From Polaribacter filamentus (GTDB lineage: Bacteria > Bacteroidota > Bacteroidia > Flavobacteriales > Flavobacteriaceae), in the NCBI RefSeq assembly GCF_002943715.1, contig NZ_MQUA01000013.1, positions 2,741,501-2,805,500 on the forward strand: a stretch of DNA of 64,000 bases. The letters are read 5' to 3'. The notes under the pieces are model-generated. The model searched no databases, had not been told where the DNA came from, and worked only from the letters and a program-made list of their open reading frames with translations. The position numbers were made by a program, and so were the translations under genes. Positions 8,832 to 17,278 of this stretch are shown here, one piece after another (position 1 is the first letter of the stretch; each line of letters starts with the position of its first letter).

Positions 8832-9629
8832 ATGAAAAAAATATTTACAGTACTAGTTCTTTTATTTACAGCAACAAATTTTTGGTCGCAGAGAAGTCAA
8901 ATTATAGCATATATTGATATGGAATATATTCTAGAAAATGTTCCAGAATATATGCAAGCCCAGAACACTTTAGATACCAAGATAGCTAAATGGAAAAATA
9001 ACTTGGATAAACAAGAACGTCATATTGAAGTTTTAAAATCTGACTTAGCCAACGAGAAAGCAATCTTAACGAAAGATTTAATTGAAGAGAAAGAAGAAGA
9101 AATTGAAATAAAACAAGTTGAATTAAGGAGATTAGAATCGCTATATTTTGGTCCAAATGGTAACATGTTTTTGGTAAGAAAACAATTAGTTAAGCCTATT
9201 CAAGACCAAGTTTATAATGCAATACAAAGTATAGCTGCAAGGAAAAAATATGATTTTGTATTTGACAAATCAAGTGAATTGGTTATGCTCTATTCAAATA
9301 AAAAATACGATATTAGCGAACTTGTTTTATCCTCGATAGATAGAACTCGATTATCAGAGGAAAAAAAGGAAAAGATAAACAAAAGGTCAGAAATTCCTAC
9401 TGAAGATTTAACTGAAAGACAAAAAGACCTTATTGAGATTAGGGAAGAAGCTAAAGATAAAAAAGTAGAAGCTATTGAAAAAAGAGTAGAAGAAAATAAA
9501 GCTAAAAAGGTAGCTATTGCAGAAAAAAGAGCCGATCTGATTAAAAAAAGAGAAGAACAAAGAAAAATATTAAGAGAGAAAAAGAAGCGCTTAGAAAAAG
9601 AAAGAAGAGGAAAAAAAGAAAATAATTAA
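8832..9629 (+). CDS. OmpH/Skp-family periplasmic chaperone, long form
   Basis: The 265-residue protein starts with a signal peptide ending near NFWSQ. An OmpH/Skp domain follows (IAYIDMEYILENVPEY, residues about 24-165) containing long coiled-coil arms. The last 90 residues are an extremely charged Lys/Glu helix (KKEKINKRSEIPTE... to RGKKENN) that ordinary Skp (about 160 residues) lacks. Skp chaperones hold unfolded outer membrane proteins in the periplasm before delivery to BamA. It sits between bamA and a second, standard-length ompH gene 35 bases downstream. The function of the charged tail is unknown. Confidence 0.88.
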   Translation: MKKIFTVLVLLFTATNFWSQRSQIIAYIDMEYILENVPEYMQAQNTLDTKIAKWKNNLDKQERHIEVLKSDLANEKAILTKDLIEEKEEEIEIKQVELRRLESLYFGPNGNMFLVRKQLVKPIQDQVYNAIQSIAARKKYDFVFDKSSELVMLYSNKKYDISELVLSSIDRTRLSEEKKEKINKRSEIPTEDLTERQKDLIEIREEAKDKKVEAIEKRVEENKAKKVAIAEKRADLIKKREEQRKILREKKKRLEKERRGKKENN

Positions 9630-9664
9630 ATCAAAAAAGGAATAATAATTAAATTAAAACAAGA

Positions 9665-10171
9665 ATGAAAAATTTAAAAACGTTACTATTAATTGCTGTG
9701 TTTACTTTAGGTTTGGGTGGTGTTGCAAATGCACAAAAGACGGGTCATATTGACTTTGAAAAACTAGTAGCTGAAATGCCTCAAACTAAAAAATTAAAAC
9801 AAGATATCGAAAAGCTTGGTAAGACTTATCAGGATGAGATTGAAGGAATGGCGAAAAAATTAGATGCCAAAATGAAGAAGTATACAGCTGAACAAAACAC
9901 TCAAACTCAAGAAATAAATGAGACTAGAGCGCAAGAAGTTCAACAAGAGAGAGCAAGATATGAGCAATTAAGACAAACTGCCTATCAAGAAATGCAAAAG
10001 AAACAAGCTGAAGGCCTAGAACCTATCATAGAAAAAGCTCAGAAAGCTATTGAAGAAGTCGCAGCCGCTAAAAGTATTTTATATGTTTTAGATGCTTCAC
10101 TTGGTAAAGGTTTATTAGTTTCTAAAGGAGATGATCTTTTTGGAGCTGTAAAAACAAAATTAGGTTTCTAA
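9665..10171 (+). CDS. OmpH/Skp-family periplasmic chaperone, short form
   Basis: A 168-residue protein with a signal peptide (cleavage near VANAQ) and a canonical Skp core: GHIDFEKLVAEMP, a Gln/Glu-rich coiled-coil hairpin (residues about 45-125), and YVLDASLGKGLLVSKGDDL, which corresponds to the closing body strands. It should form a trimeric tentacled chaperone for outer membrane proteins. It is the last gene of the bamA-ompH-ompH run, and a strong terminator follows 22 bases downstream. Confidence 0.92.
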   Translation: MKNLKTLLLIAVFTLGLGGVANAQKTGHIDFEKLVAEMPQTKKLKQDIEKLGKTYQDEIEGMAKKLDAKMKKYTAEQNTQTQEINETRAQEVQQERARYEQLRQTAYQEMQKKQAEGLEPIIEKAQKAIEEVAAAKSILYVLDASLGKGLLVSKGDDLFGAVKTKLGF

Positions 10172-10193
10172 GAAACCACGGATTAATTAAAAT

Positions 10194-10223
10194 AAAAAAC
10201 CTACTTTTTAAAGTAGGTTTTTT
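10194..10223 (+). terminator. Rho-independent terminator after ompH
   Basis: A perfect hairpin: AAAAAACCTACTTT pairs with AAAGTAGGTTTTTT, ending in a T run before ATTTTTA. It separates the bam/ompH operon from murI, which begins 14 bases further on. Confidence 0.85.
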
Positions 10224-10237
10224 ATTTTTACAGTATT

Positions 10238-11032
10238 ATGAAATCAAATAATTTACCTATTGGCATTTTTGACTCTGGGATTGGTGGCACCTCAATTTGG
10301 AAAGAAATTAAGGCACTTTTACCGAAGGAGAGCACTATTTATCTTTCTGACAGTAAAAACGCTCCCTATGGAGAAAAAAGTACACAAGAAATTATAGATT
10401 TGTCCATTAAAAATACCGAATTTCTTTTACAACAAAACTGTAAATTAATTGTTGTAGCGTGCAATACAGCCACTACAAATGCTATAAAAATACTGCGAAA
10501 GAAATATACAGTTCCCTTTATTGGCATTGAACCTGCGATTAAACCTGCAGCCTTAAAAACAAAAACAAATATTATTGGGATACTAGCAACGAAAGGTACG
10601 CTAATTAGCGAGTTATTTGAAAAAACATCTAGTACCATTAGGCAGCAAATAGTAATTAAAGAAAAAATAGGTACAGGTTTAGTAGAATTGATCGAAAGCG
10701 GTGAAATTAATTCAGCAGAAATAAAACAACTGTTAACCTCTTATTTACAACCAATGCTAGAGGAAAACGTAGATTGCTTAGTTCTGGGGTGCACCCATTA
10801 CCCTTATTTAATACCTCACATCCGGGAAATTGTTGGTGATAAAATGCAAATAATAGATTCAGGAGAAGCCGTGGCAAGACAAACCAAAGCTATTTTAGAA
10901 AAATATAAACTATTAAATATTGATCTAATAAACGGAACCAATCAATTTTACATCAATAAAATTAAAGACGTTTTAGAAACACTTCTATCTAAAGAGAATA
11001 TGTATATAACAATTGATGAAAAGGAATTTTAA
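10238..11032 (+). CDS. murI: Glutamate racemase
   Basis: Converts L-glutamate to D-glutamate for peptidoglycan. The 264-residue protein has IFDSGIGG (Asp12, Ser13), the first catalytic Cys in VACNTATTN (Cys75), and the second in LVLGCTHYPY (Cys185). LSDSKNAPYGEKS, the usual D-x-x-x-x-P-Y-G segment, is also present. Length is typical. It starts directly after the ompH terminator. Its stop codon overlaps the stop of the convergent PorP/SprF gene by three bases, with no intergenic terminator between them. Confidence 0.95.
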   Translation: MKSNNLPIGIFDSGIGGTSIWKEIKALLPKESTIYLSDSKNAPYGEKSTQEIIDLSIKNTEFLLQQNCKLIVVACNTATTNAIKILRKKYTVPFIGIEPAIKPAALKTKTNIIGILATKGTLISELFEKTSSTIRQQIVIKEKIGTGLVELIESGEINSAEIKQLLTSYLQPMLEENVDCLVLGCTHYPYLIPHIREIVGDKMQIIDSGEAVARQTKAILEKYKLLNIDLINGTNQFYINKIKDVLETLLSKENMYITIDEKEF

Positions 11033-12012
11033 AATCCTCCAAACGAAGAATTAATATTAGGACAGGCCGCTGCTCTTGGTTCTTTTGTCCATAAATTAAC
11101 CCCCACAGAAATTTGATGAAAGCCTGATGTTGTTAACACTGTCTCATTCATCTGGTTTGTATACGTATAAGAAAACATTAAATTTTCATAATTCAAACCA
11201 ACTATTGGAGATATAAATTGAGAATTTTCAATAGCATTAGAATCAAAACTTCTTCTATACGAAAGTGCTGCCCATAGTTGAGATTTCGAAATATTTTTAT
11301 AGGCTTTAACATTAAAATCAGCAATCCTTTCACCTATTCCCTCCCTAAACTGAAACATCACGGAAGGTTCAAATTGTACAGCAAGATCTTCTCCGAAATA
11401 ATATCCCGTAGAGAAAACATAATTTCTTAAATCTAAAGGTTCTTGAACATTCAAATTATTTTTAGCTGTTAACAGTAAATTCTTAATTGTAAAATAGGAT
11501 GAAAAACCACTTAAATGATATGCCATACTAAAATCCGCATTGTAATAACTTGTGCTCTCTATAATTGCTGCAATTGCTCTATCTCCAGTAAAGGATCTTT
11601 GATCTGATTGATTTTGCACAAATGTAAAGGCCAACCCAAAAGAAAGTTGGTTAAAAACTGCACCGTTACTCATTGGCAAATGATAAGAATACGAACCTTG
11701 CAAACCTTTTTGAGAATGAAATCCATTTTTATCATTAAATAAAACAAAACCGTAACCCGCATTAGAATCTTCACCCAGTCTTGTATGAAAACTCATCGTT
11801 TGTAAAGCTGGAGCATTTAGCATACCCGCCCACTGCTGTCTTGCTGTAAAACGCAATTTACTAGAATTACCAATTCCTGCTGCAGATGGATGAACTAAAT
11901 ACAAATTATCCGAAAGATAGTCTTGGTAAATAGGCAACGTTTCTTGAGAATTACTTTTTATTGAAAAAAGGAGAAAAATTAATAAACAAAATATATAGTG
12001 CATTAACTTCAT
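11029..12012 (-). CDS. PorP/SprF-family type IX secretion-associated outer membrane protein
   Basis: A 327-residue outer membrane barrel with a signal peptide (cleavage near SNSQ, residue 22). The PorP/SprF hallmark follows: YLSDNLYLVHPSAAGIG, FTARQQWAGMLNAPALQTMSFHT, and repeated beta strands up to SVGVNLW. PorP/SprF proteins work with the type IX secretion or gliding machinery, often anchoring the PorE complex or SprB-like adhesins. Members are numerous per genome, so this may be an accessory copy. It is leftward, downstream of the exbB/exbD cluster but separated from it by 522 bases and a terminator. Confidence 0.9.
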   Translation of the reverse strand: MKLMHYIFCLLIFLLFSIKSNSQETLPIYQDYLSDNLYLVHPSAAGIGNSSKLRFTARQQWAGMLNAPALQTMSFHTRLGEDSNAGYGFVLFNDKNGFHSQKGLQGSYSYHLPMSNGAVFNQLSFGLAFTFVQNQSDQRSFTGDRAIAAIIESTSYYNADFSMAYHLSGFSSYFTIKNLLLTAKNNLNVQEPLDLRNYVFSTGYYFGEDLAVQFEPSVMFQFREGIGERIADFNVKAYKNISKSQLWAALSYRRSFDSNAIENSQFISPIVGLNYENLMFSYTYTNQMNETVLTTSGFHQISVGVNLWTKEPRAAACPNINSSFGGF

Positions 12013-12037
12013 TAAAAGTCAGATTATTTTAAGTTCT

Positions 12038-12045
12038 CAAATATA
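12038..12045 (-). promoter_or_regulatory. Candidate -7 promoter box for the PorP/SprF gene
   Basis: On the minus strand this reads TATATTTG, a perfect match to TAnnTTTG. It lies 26 bases upstream of the ATG at 12012, a sensible leader length. Confidence 0.5.
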
Positions 12046-12483
12046 TCGATTTTATAAGAATAAATACTTTTTAACTTAAAGTTTTAACACACTTTAAAAT
12101 ATAAAAAATACTCCTTTATTGTTTATTCAGTTTGACTTATAGTCGTTTTATCATTTTTAAAAATAATAGCTCATCATAATAAATAAAATTTTCATGTAAT
12201 TCCATTTTAAAAACATCCTGAATTCAAAGCAAATTTATCAGATTACATAAATTAAGGAACACTATAAAACATAAAACTATGCATCAAAAAGAATTTTCCC
12301 TTCTAAATTCGCTACTATTATCAAATAGAGTTTAGATAATTACCTGTTAATAAATCTTCTTTACTTAATTAAAAAATACATTTTTTAACCATTAAAAAAA
12401 TTCCATATTCACAACAAAATATAGTTTTTATGAAAAAAATTAAAACTTTAAATCTAGCAATTTTTAAAATTCAAAGCACAAAA
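12046..12483. other. AT-rich intergenic stretch without recognisable gene
   Basis: This stretch is almost entirely A/T and has multiple stops in all frames. I see no coding sequence, tRNA or clear repeat. It separates the PorP/SprF gene with its promoter from the terminator of the exbB/exbD cluster. Confidence 0.6.
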
Positions 12484-12511
12484 AAAGGGTAATTCGTAAG
12501 AACTACCCTTT
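12476..12511 (-). terminator. Rho-independent terminator of the exbB-exbD cluster
   Basis: AAAGGGTA (12484-12491) pairs perfectly with TACCCTTT (12504-12511). On the minus strand the stem is followed by a run of T (complement of the A run at 12480-12486). It lies 24 bases past the last exbD stop codon. Confidence 0.8.
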
Positions 12512-12534
12512 CTTTCAAAAACTTTATTTTATAG

Positions 12535-13002
12535 TTAATTTCCACCGCCTTTCGATGCAGAATAACTAATTTTAAGAGCATTAACATCTCTTAATTTTAA
12601 TCTAATATCTGTAATAGTACCAACGTTAGATTCTTTATCAGCTTTGATTGAAGTTGTCATAAAAGGAACTTCTGCTTCCGATACTTTAGTTCTTGCATTT
12701 ATAATAAATGCAGGCACTTGATCTGCAGAAGCAATTTTATCGTTTAATTGAATTTTATTATAACCAACTCCATCTCTGTTAGGATCTTTAGATTTACCAA
12801 CATAAATAGTACATACCAAACTTTTATGTTCTAATTTTTTAACTTCAGAAGCACTTGGTAATCTTGGGTTTTCAATTCTTAAATCTGTCTCTCTCATAGT
12901 AGTTGTTACCATGAAGAAGAATAATAACATAAAAACGATATCCGGCAAAGCAGCAGTATTTACAGCTGGCATTCCTTTTTTCTTCTTTCTAAATTTAGAC
13001 AT
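12535..13002 (-). CDS. exbD: ExbD/TolR-family biopolymer transport protein
   Basis: This 155-residue protein starts with a short basic cytoplasmic segment (MSKFRKKKKGMPAVNTAALPD). One membrane helix (residues about 22-40, IVFMLLFFFMVTTTM) includes the conserved Asp before the helix, and a periplasmic domain follows. ExbD proteins couple proton flow through ExbB to TonB or Tol energisation of the outer membrane. It is the last of four leftward genes, and a second, divergent exbD lies immediately upstream (20-base gap). Confidence 0.9.
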   Translation of the reverse strand: MSKFRKKKKGMPAVNTAALPDIVFMLLFFFMVTTTMRETDLRIENPRLPSASEVKKLEHKSLVCTIYVGKSKDPNRDGVGYNKIQLNDKIASADQVPAFIINARTKVSEAEVPFMTTSIKADKESNVGTITDIRLKLRDVNALKISYSASKGGGN

Positions 13003-13022
13003 ATATTAAATTTTAATATTAA

Positions 13023-13646
13023 TTAAGATGTTGGTTCCGCATCAGAAATAATCTGAGGATATGATGTTTTAATATCTTCAACTTTTTTCTTTAAAGCTTC
13101 ATTCGTCTTATCACTATCATAAGCTTCTTCTAGCTCATCATATGAGACATTGTATCGTTTCTTAGACAATCTATTTCTAAGATCTGTATATGCTCTAAGA
13201 AGCTCATTCTGCACTTTAATATAGGTGCCATATTCGGTACCTCTATCGCTTTGCACAGATATAATCGCTTTATTTGGATGATCTGATGAAGAGTCACTTC
13301 TTTCTCCTTCACAATAGTCACAATCTTTACCTGGTGTACCATCTTCTTCTGCATTTCCAATTCCACCACCATTATCAATAAAGTCCATAGCGGCGGCTTT
13401 CAAGTCATTTATATCCATTCTTTGATCTTCAACCAATAACTCATTGTTTCTGTTGATAAGAACTATAAATATATTTTTCTCTTTAATAATTGGTGGTACA
13501 TAATCTGGTGGCGGTTTTTCTGATAACTTCTTAGAGACACCTGAATCTACATTCATTGTCGTTGTTACTAAGAAGAAAATTAATAACAGAAAAGCAATGT
13601 CTGCCATAGAACCTGCGTTAATTTCTGGATTTTCTCTTCTTGCCAT
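13023..13646 (-). CDS. exbD: ExbD/TolR-family biopolymer transport protein with periplasmic insertion
   Basis: The 207-residue protein has the ExbD start (MARRENPEINAGSMADIAF), one membrane helix at about residues 14-32, and a periplasmic domain. It is about 60 residues longer than a typical ExbD. The extra length includes a polar insertion with the pair CDYC (residues about 109-112) within GGIGNAEEDGTPGKD...GERSDSSSDHPNK. That insert could form a disulfide or bind metal, which is inference. It sits between the small membrane protein and the shorter ExbD, suggesting a hetero-oligomeric ExbD pair. Confidence 0.9.
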   Translation of the reverse strand: MARRENPEINAGSMADIAFLLLIFFLVTTTMNVDSGVSKKLSEKPPPDYVPPIIKEKNIFIVLINRNNELLVEDQRMDINDLKAAAMDFIDNGGGIGNAEEDGTPGKDCDYCEGERSDSSSDHPNKAIISVQSDRGTEYGTYIKVQNELLRAYTDLRNRLSKKRYNVSYDELEEAYDSDKTNEALKKKVEDIKTSYPQIISDAEPTS

Positions 13647-13653
13647 ATTTTTA

Positions 13654-14112
13654 TTATTTGATTAATCCTTTTATTAAATCCCAGACAAAGAATATACTAG
13701 CAAAACCACCTAAGATAATGCTATACCATATTCCTGCTCCTACCCAACGATTAATTGATGACCCTTCTTCTCCTCCTGGCTGTATCTTTCCTGCTGCATC
13801 ATAAACTACATCACTATCAGACAAGAAATAAGCGACAAGCAAAAGAACTGACAACACAGCTAATCCTGCTAAAGTTTTCTTTAAATTTTCTGGGTTTCTA
13901 ATTAAACTCCAAAAAGCGAGTCCAATTGTTACTATAACAGCTGCTATGAATAACCAAAAAGAGAAAGATATTAATGGACTTACTAAACTATTTTGTAAAT
14001 CTACACTCTCTTCTATTGCTACAGAATCTTCCATAAGAACTCTTATAAAAAGAACACCTCCAATAAGAGCAATGGCAGCAATTAAAATATTTAAAATTTT
14101 ATTACTTTTCAT
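13654..14112 (-). CDS. Small membrane protein of the ExbB-ExbD cluster
   Basis: A 152-residue protein with four predicted membrane helices (about 8-25, 47-70, 84-102 and 126-148). Short polar loops separate them, one of which contains KIQPGGEEGSSINRWVG. I recognise no functional motif. A gene of this shape is regularly found between exbB and exbD in flavobacteria. It is seven bases from the downstream exbD and eight from exbB, so it should be an accessory subunit or assembly factor of this proton-channel complex, by position only. Confidence 0.75.
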   Translation of the reverse strand: MKSNKILNILIAAIALIGGVLFIRVLMEDSVAIEESVDLQNSLVSPLISFSFWLFIAAVIVTIGLAFWSLIRNPENLKKTLAGLAVLSVLLLVAYFLSDSDVVYDAAGKIQPGGEEGSSINRWVGAGIWYSIILGGFASIFFVWDLIKGLIK

Positions 14113-14120
14113 ATTGAGTT

Positions 14121-14843
14121 TTATTTTTTATACTTTACTAATAAATCTACCAAAGAGATAGAAGCATCCTCCATACTATTTACAATACTATCGATTTTTG
14201 CAACGATGTAATTATAAAAAATTTGAAGAATAATAGCTACAATAAGCCCAAATACTGTAGTTAATAATGCAATTTTAATACCACCTGCAACAACTGCTGG
14301 AGAAATATCATTCGCAACCGCAATATCATTAAATGCTCCAATCATACCAATTACAGTACCCATGAAACCAAGCATTGGTGCTAAGGCGATAAATAAAGAA
14401 ATCCAAGAAACATTTTTCTCTAATTGTCCCATTTGAACTCCTCCATAAGAAACAACTGCTTTTTCAGCTTCTTCTACACCTTCATCAACTCTGTCTAAAC
14501 CTTGGTAAAAAATTGATGCAACAGGTCCTTTTGTGTTTCTACAAACCTCTTTTGCTGCTTCTACGCCACCTGAACTTAGGGCGTCATCTACACTTGCTAA
14601 TAATTTTTTAGTATTTGTAGTTGCCATGTTTAAATAAATAATTCTTTCAATGGCGATAGCTAACCCTAGGATTAATGCTACTAATACAATTCCCATGAAT
14701 CCTGGGCCACCGTCTATAAAGTTTTGCTTTAAGATTTGGTGAAATGTTTTTGCTTCTGTTGCCGCTTCTTGAGCGAAAGTTGATTGAATAGCTCCAAAAA
14801 ACATAAATCCTGTTACAGATAAGGCATTTACTACTTTTTTCAT
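14121..14843 (-). CDS. exbB: MotA/TolQ/ExbB proton channel family protein
   Basis: A 240-residue inner membrane protein. The N-terminal segment looks like a signal or helix (MKKVVNALSVTGFMFF). The first true helix is at about residues 50-72. The two helices forming the channel include LGFMGTVIGMIGAFNDIA (about 158-176) and PAVVAGGIKIALLTTVFGLIVAI (about 182-205), the most conserved part of the family. It energises outer membrane transport together with the two ExbD proteins downstream. It is first in the four-gene leftward run. Confidence 0.92.
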   Translation of the reverse strand: MKKVVNALSVTGFMFFGAIQSTFAQEAATEAKTFHQILKQNFIDGGPGFMGIVLVALILGLAIAIERIIYLNMATTNTKKLLASVDDALSSGGVEAAKEVCRNTKGPVASIFYQGLDRVDEGVEEAEKAVVSYGGVQMGQLEKNVSWISLFIALAPMLGFMGTVIGMIGAFNDIAVANDISPAVVAGGIKIALLTTVFGLIVAIILQIFYNYIVAKIDSIVNSMEDASISLVDLLVKYKK

Positions 14844-15085
14844 CTCTGTTATAAATTAATTTTAATAGTTAACGGGTTAAAGATATAATTTTCGTCTCAA
14901 ATAAAGAAAAATTAAGATTCTTAATATTTTATTAATTTTAAGAAACTAGACCCTTTTATATAAGAGACTGCCAAGTAACAAAAAATGTTATGCATAAAAA
15001 AATTTATTTTGTTCAATTTCTGTTTTTTTAGCACTTTTATTGTAGAAATGTTTCTTTTTTATTAAATCGATTGAATTTAAGAGCT

Positions 15086-16123
15086 TCATTTATTCGTAAT
15101 TTCACCTCTTAAAGACTTTTCAAAGTAAAAAGTAAAGTTTTCTAACGTAAGATTTTCATTTAACAAATACATCAATTTTGCTACCGCAGATTCTGTTGTA
15201 ATATCTTTTCCGCTAACAACTCCTATTTGTTTTAATGCAATACTGGTTTCATAATGACCTTGTATTACATTTCCACCAGAACATTGGGTAACATTAATAA
15301 TTCTAATATTTTTAGAAATTGCTTCTTTTAATAGGTTTAAAAACCAAATTTCATCTGGCGCATTTCCAGATCCATACGTTTCTAAAATAACTCCTTTTAA
15401 ATCATTTGTATTTAAAACACTTTTCACAACCTTTTCTGTAATCCCCGGAAATAGTTTCAAGATTAAAATATCTGTTACAAGATTTTTTCTAATAATTAAT
15501 TTCTTTTTTTCTTCTGATGGTTTATAAATAAAATGATCACTAAAGTTTAAATGCACACCGCTTACTGCCAAAGGCGGATAATTCATAGAAGCAAAAGCTT
15601 CAAATTGTTCTGCATTAATTTTTGTAGTTCTATTCGCTCTATATAACTTATATTCAAAATATAAACAAACTTCAGAAATAATTGGTTTATCGTCTTTTCT
15701 GGCGCTGGCAATTTCTATAGAAGTAATTAAATTTTCTTTTGCATCTGTTCTTAAATCTCCAATTGGCAATTGAGATCCTGTAAAAATAATTGGTTTCTGT
15801 AAGTTTTCTATCATAAAACTTATGGCAGAAGAAGTATAAGACATCGTGTCTGAACCTGTTAAAATTACAAATCCGTCAAAATCATTGTAATTAGTTTCAA
15901 TAATGACTGCAATATCTTTATAATATCGAGTGTTCATGTTGGATGAATCTATAGGAACATCAAAAGAAATACTTTTTATGACACAATTTAACTGCTCTAA
16001 TTCAGGGATTTTCTCCAAAATACGACTAAAATCAAACGCTTTTAATGCATTTGTTTTATAATCTTTAATCATTCCGATAGTTCCTCCTGTATAAACGATT
16101 AATATGTTCGGTTTTTTTGACAT
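15086..16123 (-). CDS. Type I (cytoplasmic) L-asparaginase
   Basis: Hydrolyses L-asparagine to aspartate and ammonia. The protein has 345 residues from the ATG at 16123 (MSKKPNILIVYTGGTIG). An upstream ATG at 16144 would add seven residues. The first catalytic Thr lies in YTGGTIGM and the second in VILTGSDTMSYTSSAI. The allosteric-type C-terminal domain is present (GVILETYGSGNAPD and QCSGGNVIQGHYETS). No signal peptide is visible, consistent with the cytoplasmic AnsA group. It is leftward and upstream of exbB, with a 242-base AT-rich gap that makes co-transcription uncertain. Confidence 0.9.
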   Translation of the reverse strand: MSKKPNILIVYTGGTIGMIKDYKTNALKAFDFSRILEKIPELEQLNCVIKSISFDVPIDSSNMNTRYYKDIAVIIETNYNDFDGFVILTGSDTMSYTSSAISFMIENLQKPIIFTGSQLPIGDLRTDAKENLITSIEIASARKDDKPIISEVCLYFEYKLYRANRTTKINAEQFEAFASMNYPPLAVSGVHLNFSDHFIYKPSEEKKKLIIRKNLVTDILILKLFPGITEKVVKSVLNTNDLKGVILETYGSGNAPDEIWFLNLLKEAISKNIRIINVTQCSGGNVIQGHYETSIALKQIGVVSGKDITTESAVAKLMYLLNENLTLENFTFYFEKSLRGEITNK

Positions 16124-16217
16124 TTTGGCATTTTTTTTATCCAAATTAAAATTGGAATACTTTATGTTATAATTTTGCAGAACAAAAATGAACTAAATTT
16201 TTAAAACAGTATATATT

Positions 16218-16916
16218 ATGATAGGATTTTATATTTTAATAGGTGTAATCTCTTTATTAAGTTGGTTAGTGAGTAATAAACTTAAAAAGAAATTTAAAAA
16301 ATATTCTGAAATTCAGTTACGAAACGGCATGAGTGGCGCTGAAATTGCTGAAAAAATGTTAGCAGATCATGGTATTTATGATGTAAAAGTAATTTCTACT
16401 CCTGGTAGATTGACAGATCATTACAATCCTGCTGATAAAACAGTAAATTTAAGTGAAGCTGTTTTCAACCAAAGAAACGCTGCTTCTGCGGCTGTTGCAG
16501 CCCATGAATGTGGACACGCTGTACAACACGCAAAAGCATACGAATGGCTAACAATGCGTTCAAAATTAGTCCCAATTGTAAGCCTTACTTCAAACTTTTC
16601 ACAATGGATGGTTTTTGGTGGTCTTATTTTAGGCGCAGGTTCAGGGCAAACGGGAATTGGCTTTATGGTTGCGGTTGCTGGTTTAGTTTTTATGGCCTTA
16701 GGTACAATTTTTAGCTTTATCACTTTACCAGTAGAATATGATGCAAGCAACAGAGCTTTGGCTTGGTTAAAAAATAAAAATATGGTTTCTCAAGAAGAAT
16801 TAGCAGGATCTACAGACGCCTTAAAATGGGCCGCTAGAACCTATTTAGTGGCTGCTTTGGGCTCTTTAGCAATGCTTTTATATTGGGGTTTGCAAGTTTT
16901 AGGAGGAAGAGATTAA
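16218..16916 (+). CDS. Membrane zinc metallopeptidase (YugP-like)
   Basis: This 232-residue protein has an N-terminal membrane helix (residues 1-20). The zinc motif HECGH is at 96-100, directly after AASAAVAA. Two or three further helices lie around 120-175 and 205-228. The conserved PVEYDASNRALAWL segment of the family is also present. Homologues are annotated as neutral zinc metallopeptidases of unknown substrate. It is divergent from the asparaginase gene. A TAATTTTG box at 16170-16177 could serve as its -7 element. Confidence 0.88.
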   Translation: MIGFYILIGVISLLSWLVSNKLKKKFKKYSEIQLRNGMSGAEIAEKMLADHGIYDVKVISTPGRLTDHYNPADKTVNLSEAVFNQRNAASAAVAAHECGHAVQHAKAYEWLTMRSKLVPIVSLTSNFSQWMVFGGLILGAGSGQTGIGFMVAVAGLVFMALGTIFSFITLPVEYDASNRALAWLKNKNMVSQEELAGSTDALKWAARTYLVAALGSLAMLLYWGLQVLGGRD

Positions 16917-17009
16917 ATGTCGTGAACACTTTTTTATCGCACTTTTGTGTCTACTATAACTTATAAATTGATGTACTTTAATTAGTGTTTTACGTTAATA
17001 ATTTCAAAG

Positions 17010-17038
17010 ATGCTTCGAATTTCTCGAAGCATTTTTTT
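17010..17038 (+). terminator. Rho-independent terminator after the zinc metallopeptidase gene
   Basis: ATGCTTCGA (17010-17018) and TCGAAGCAT (17024-17032) form a perfect 9-base stem followed by seven T. It lies about 95 bases past the gene's stop. Confidence 0.82.
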
Positions 17039-17278
17039 ATGCAGGAAACTTTTTTTTGATTTTAAGCGTCTTAACTTTTATAGAAAAGAAATTCTGGTTT
17101 AACCGAAATTTAACCCACTTCATCAGAATTTGATATTTCTTTTGTAACAAAATAGCCACTTTTGAAGTGTTATAAAAGAAAAGCAATTCTTTTTAGATTC
17201 TTGTTTCCACAGGAATGACAAACTAATAGAAACCTCAACTTAAAAAAAATTGAGGAGCCATTTTTAAAAACCAACCAA
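17039..17278. other. Upstream region of the outer membrane receptor gene, with inverted repeats
   Basis: No gene is visible. ATTCTTGT (17197-17204) pairs, with one wobble, to ACAGGAAT (17209-17216) and is followed by GACAAAC, resembling dispersed intergenic repeats of the ATTCCTG-n-CAGGAAT type. CCTCAA (17233-17238) and TTGAGG (17250-17255) form a second small stem in the probable 5' leader of the receptor mRNA, 23 bases before the ATG. Confidence 0.45.

Noticed and set aside
12046-12483. Possible small RNA or gene in the long AT-rich gap
   Set aside because: No coding pattern, conserved structure or promoter pairing stood out beyond the terminator and the PorP promoter.
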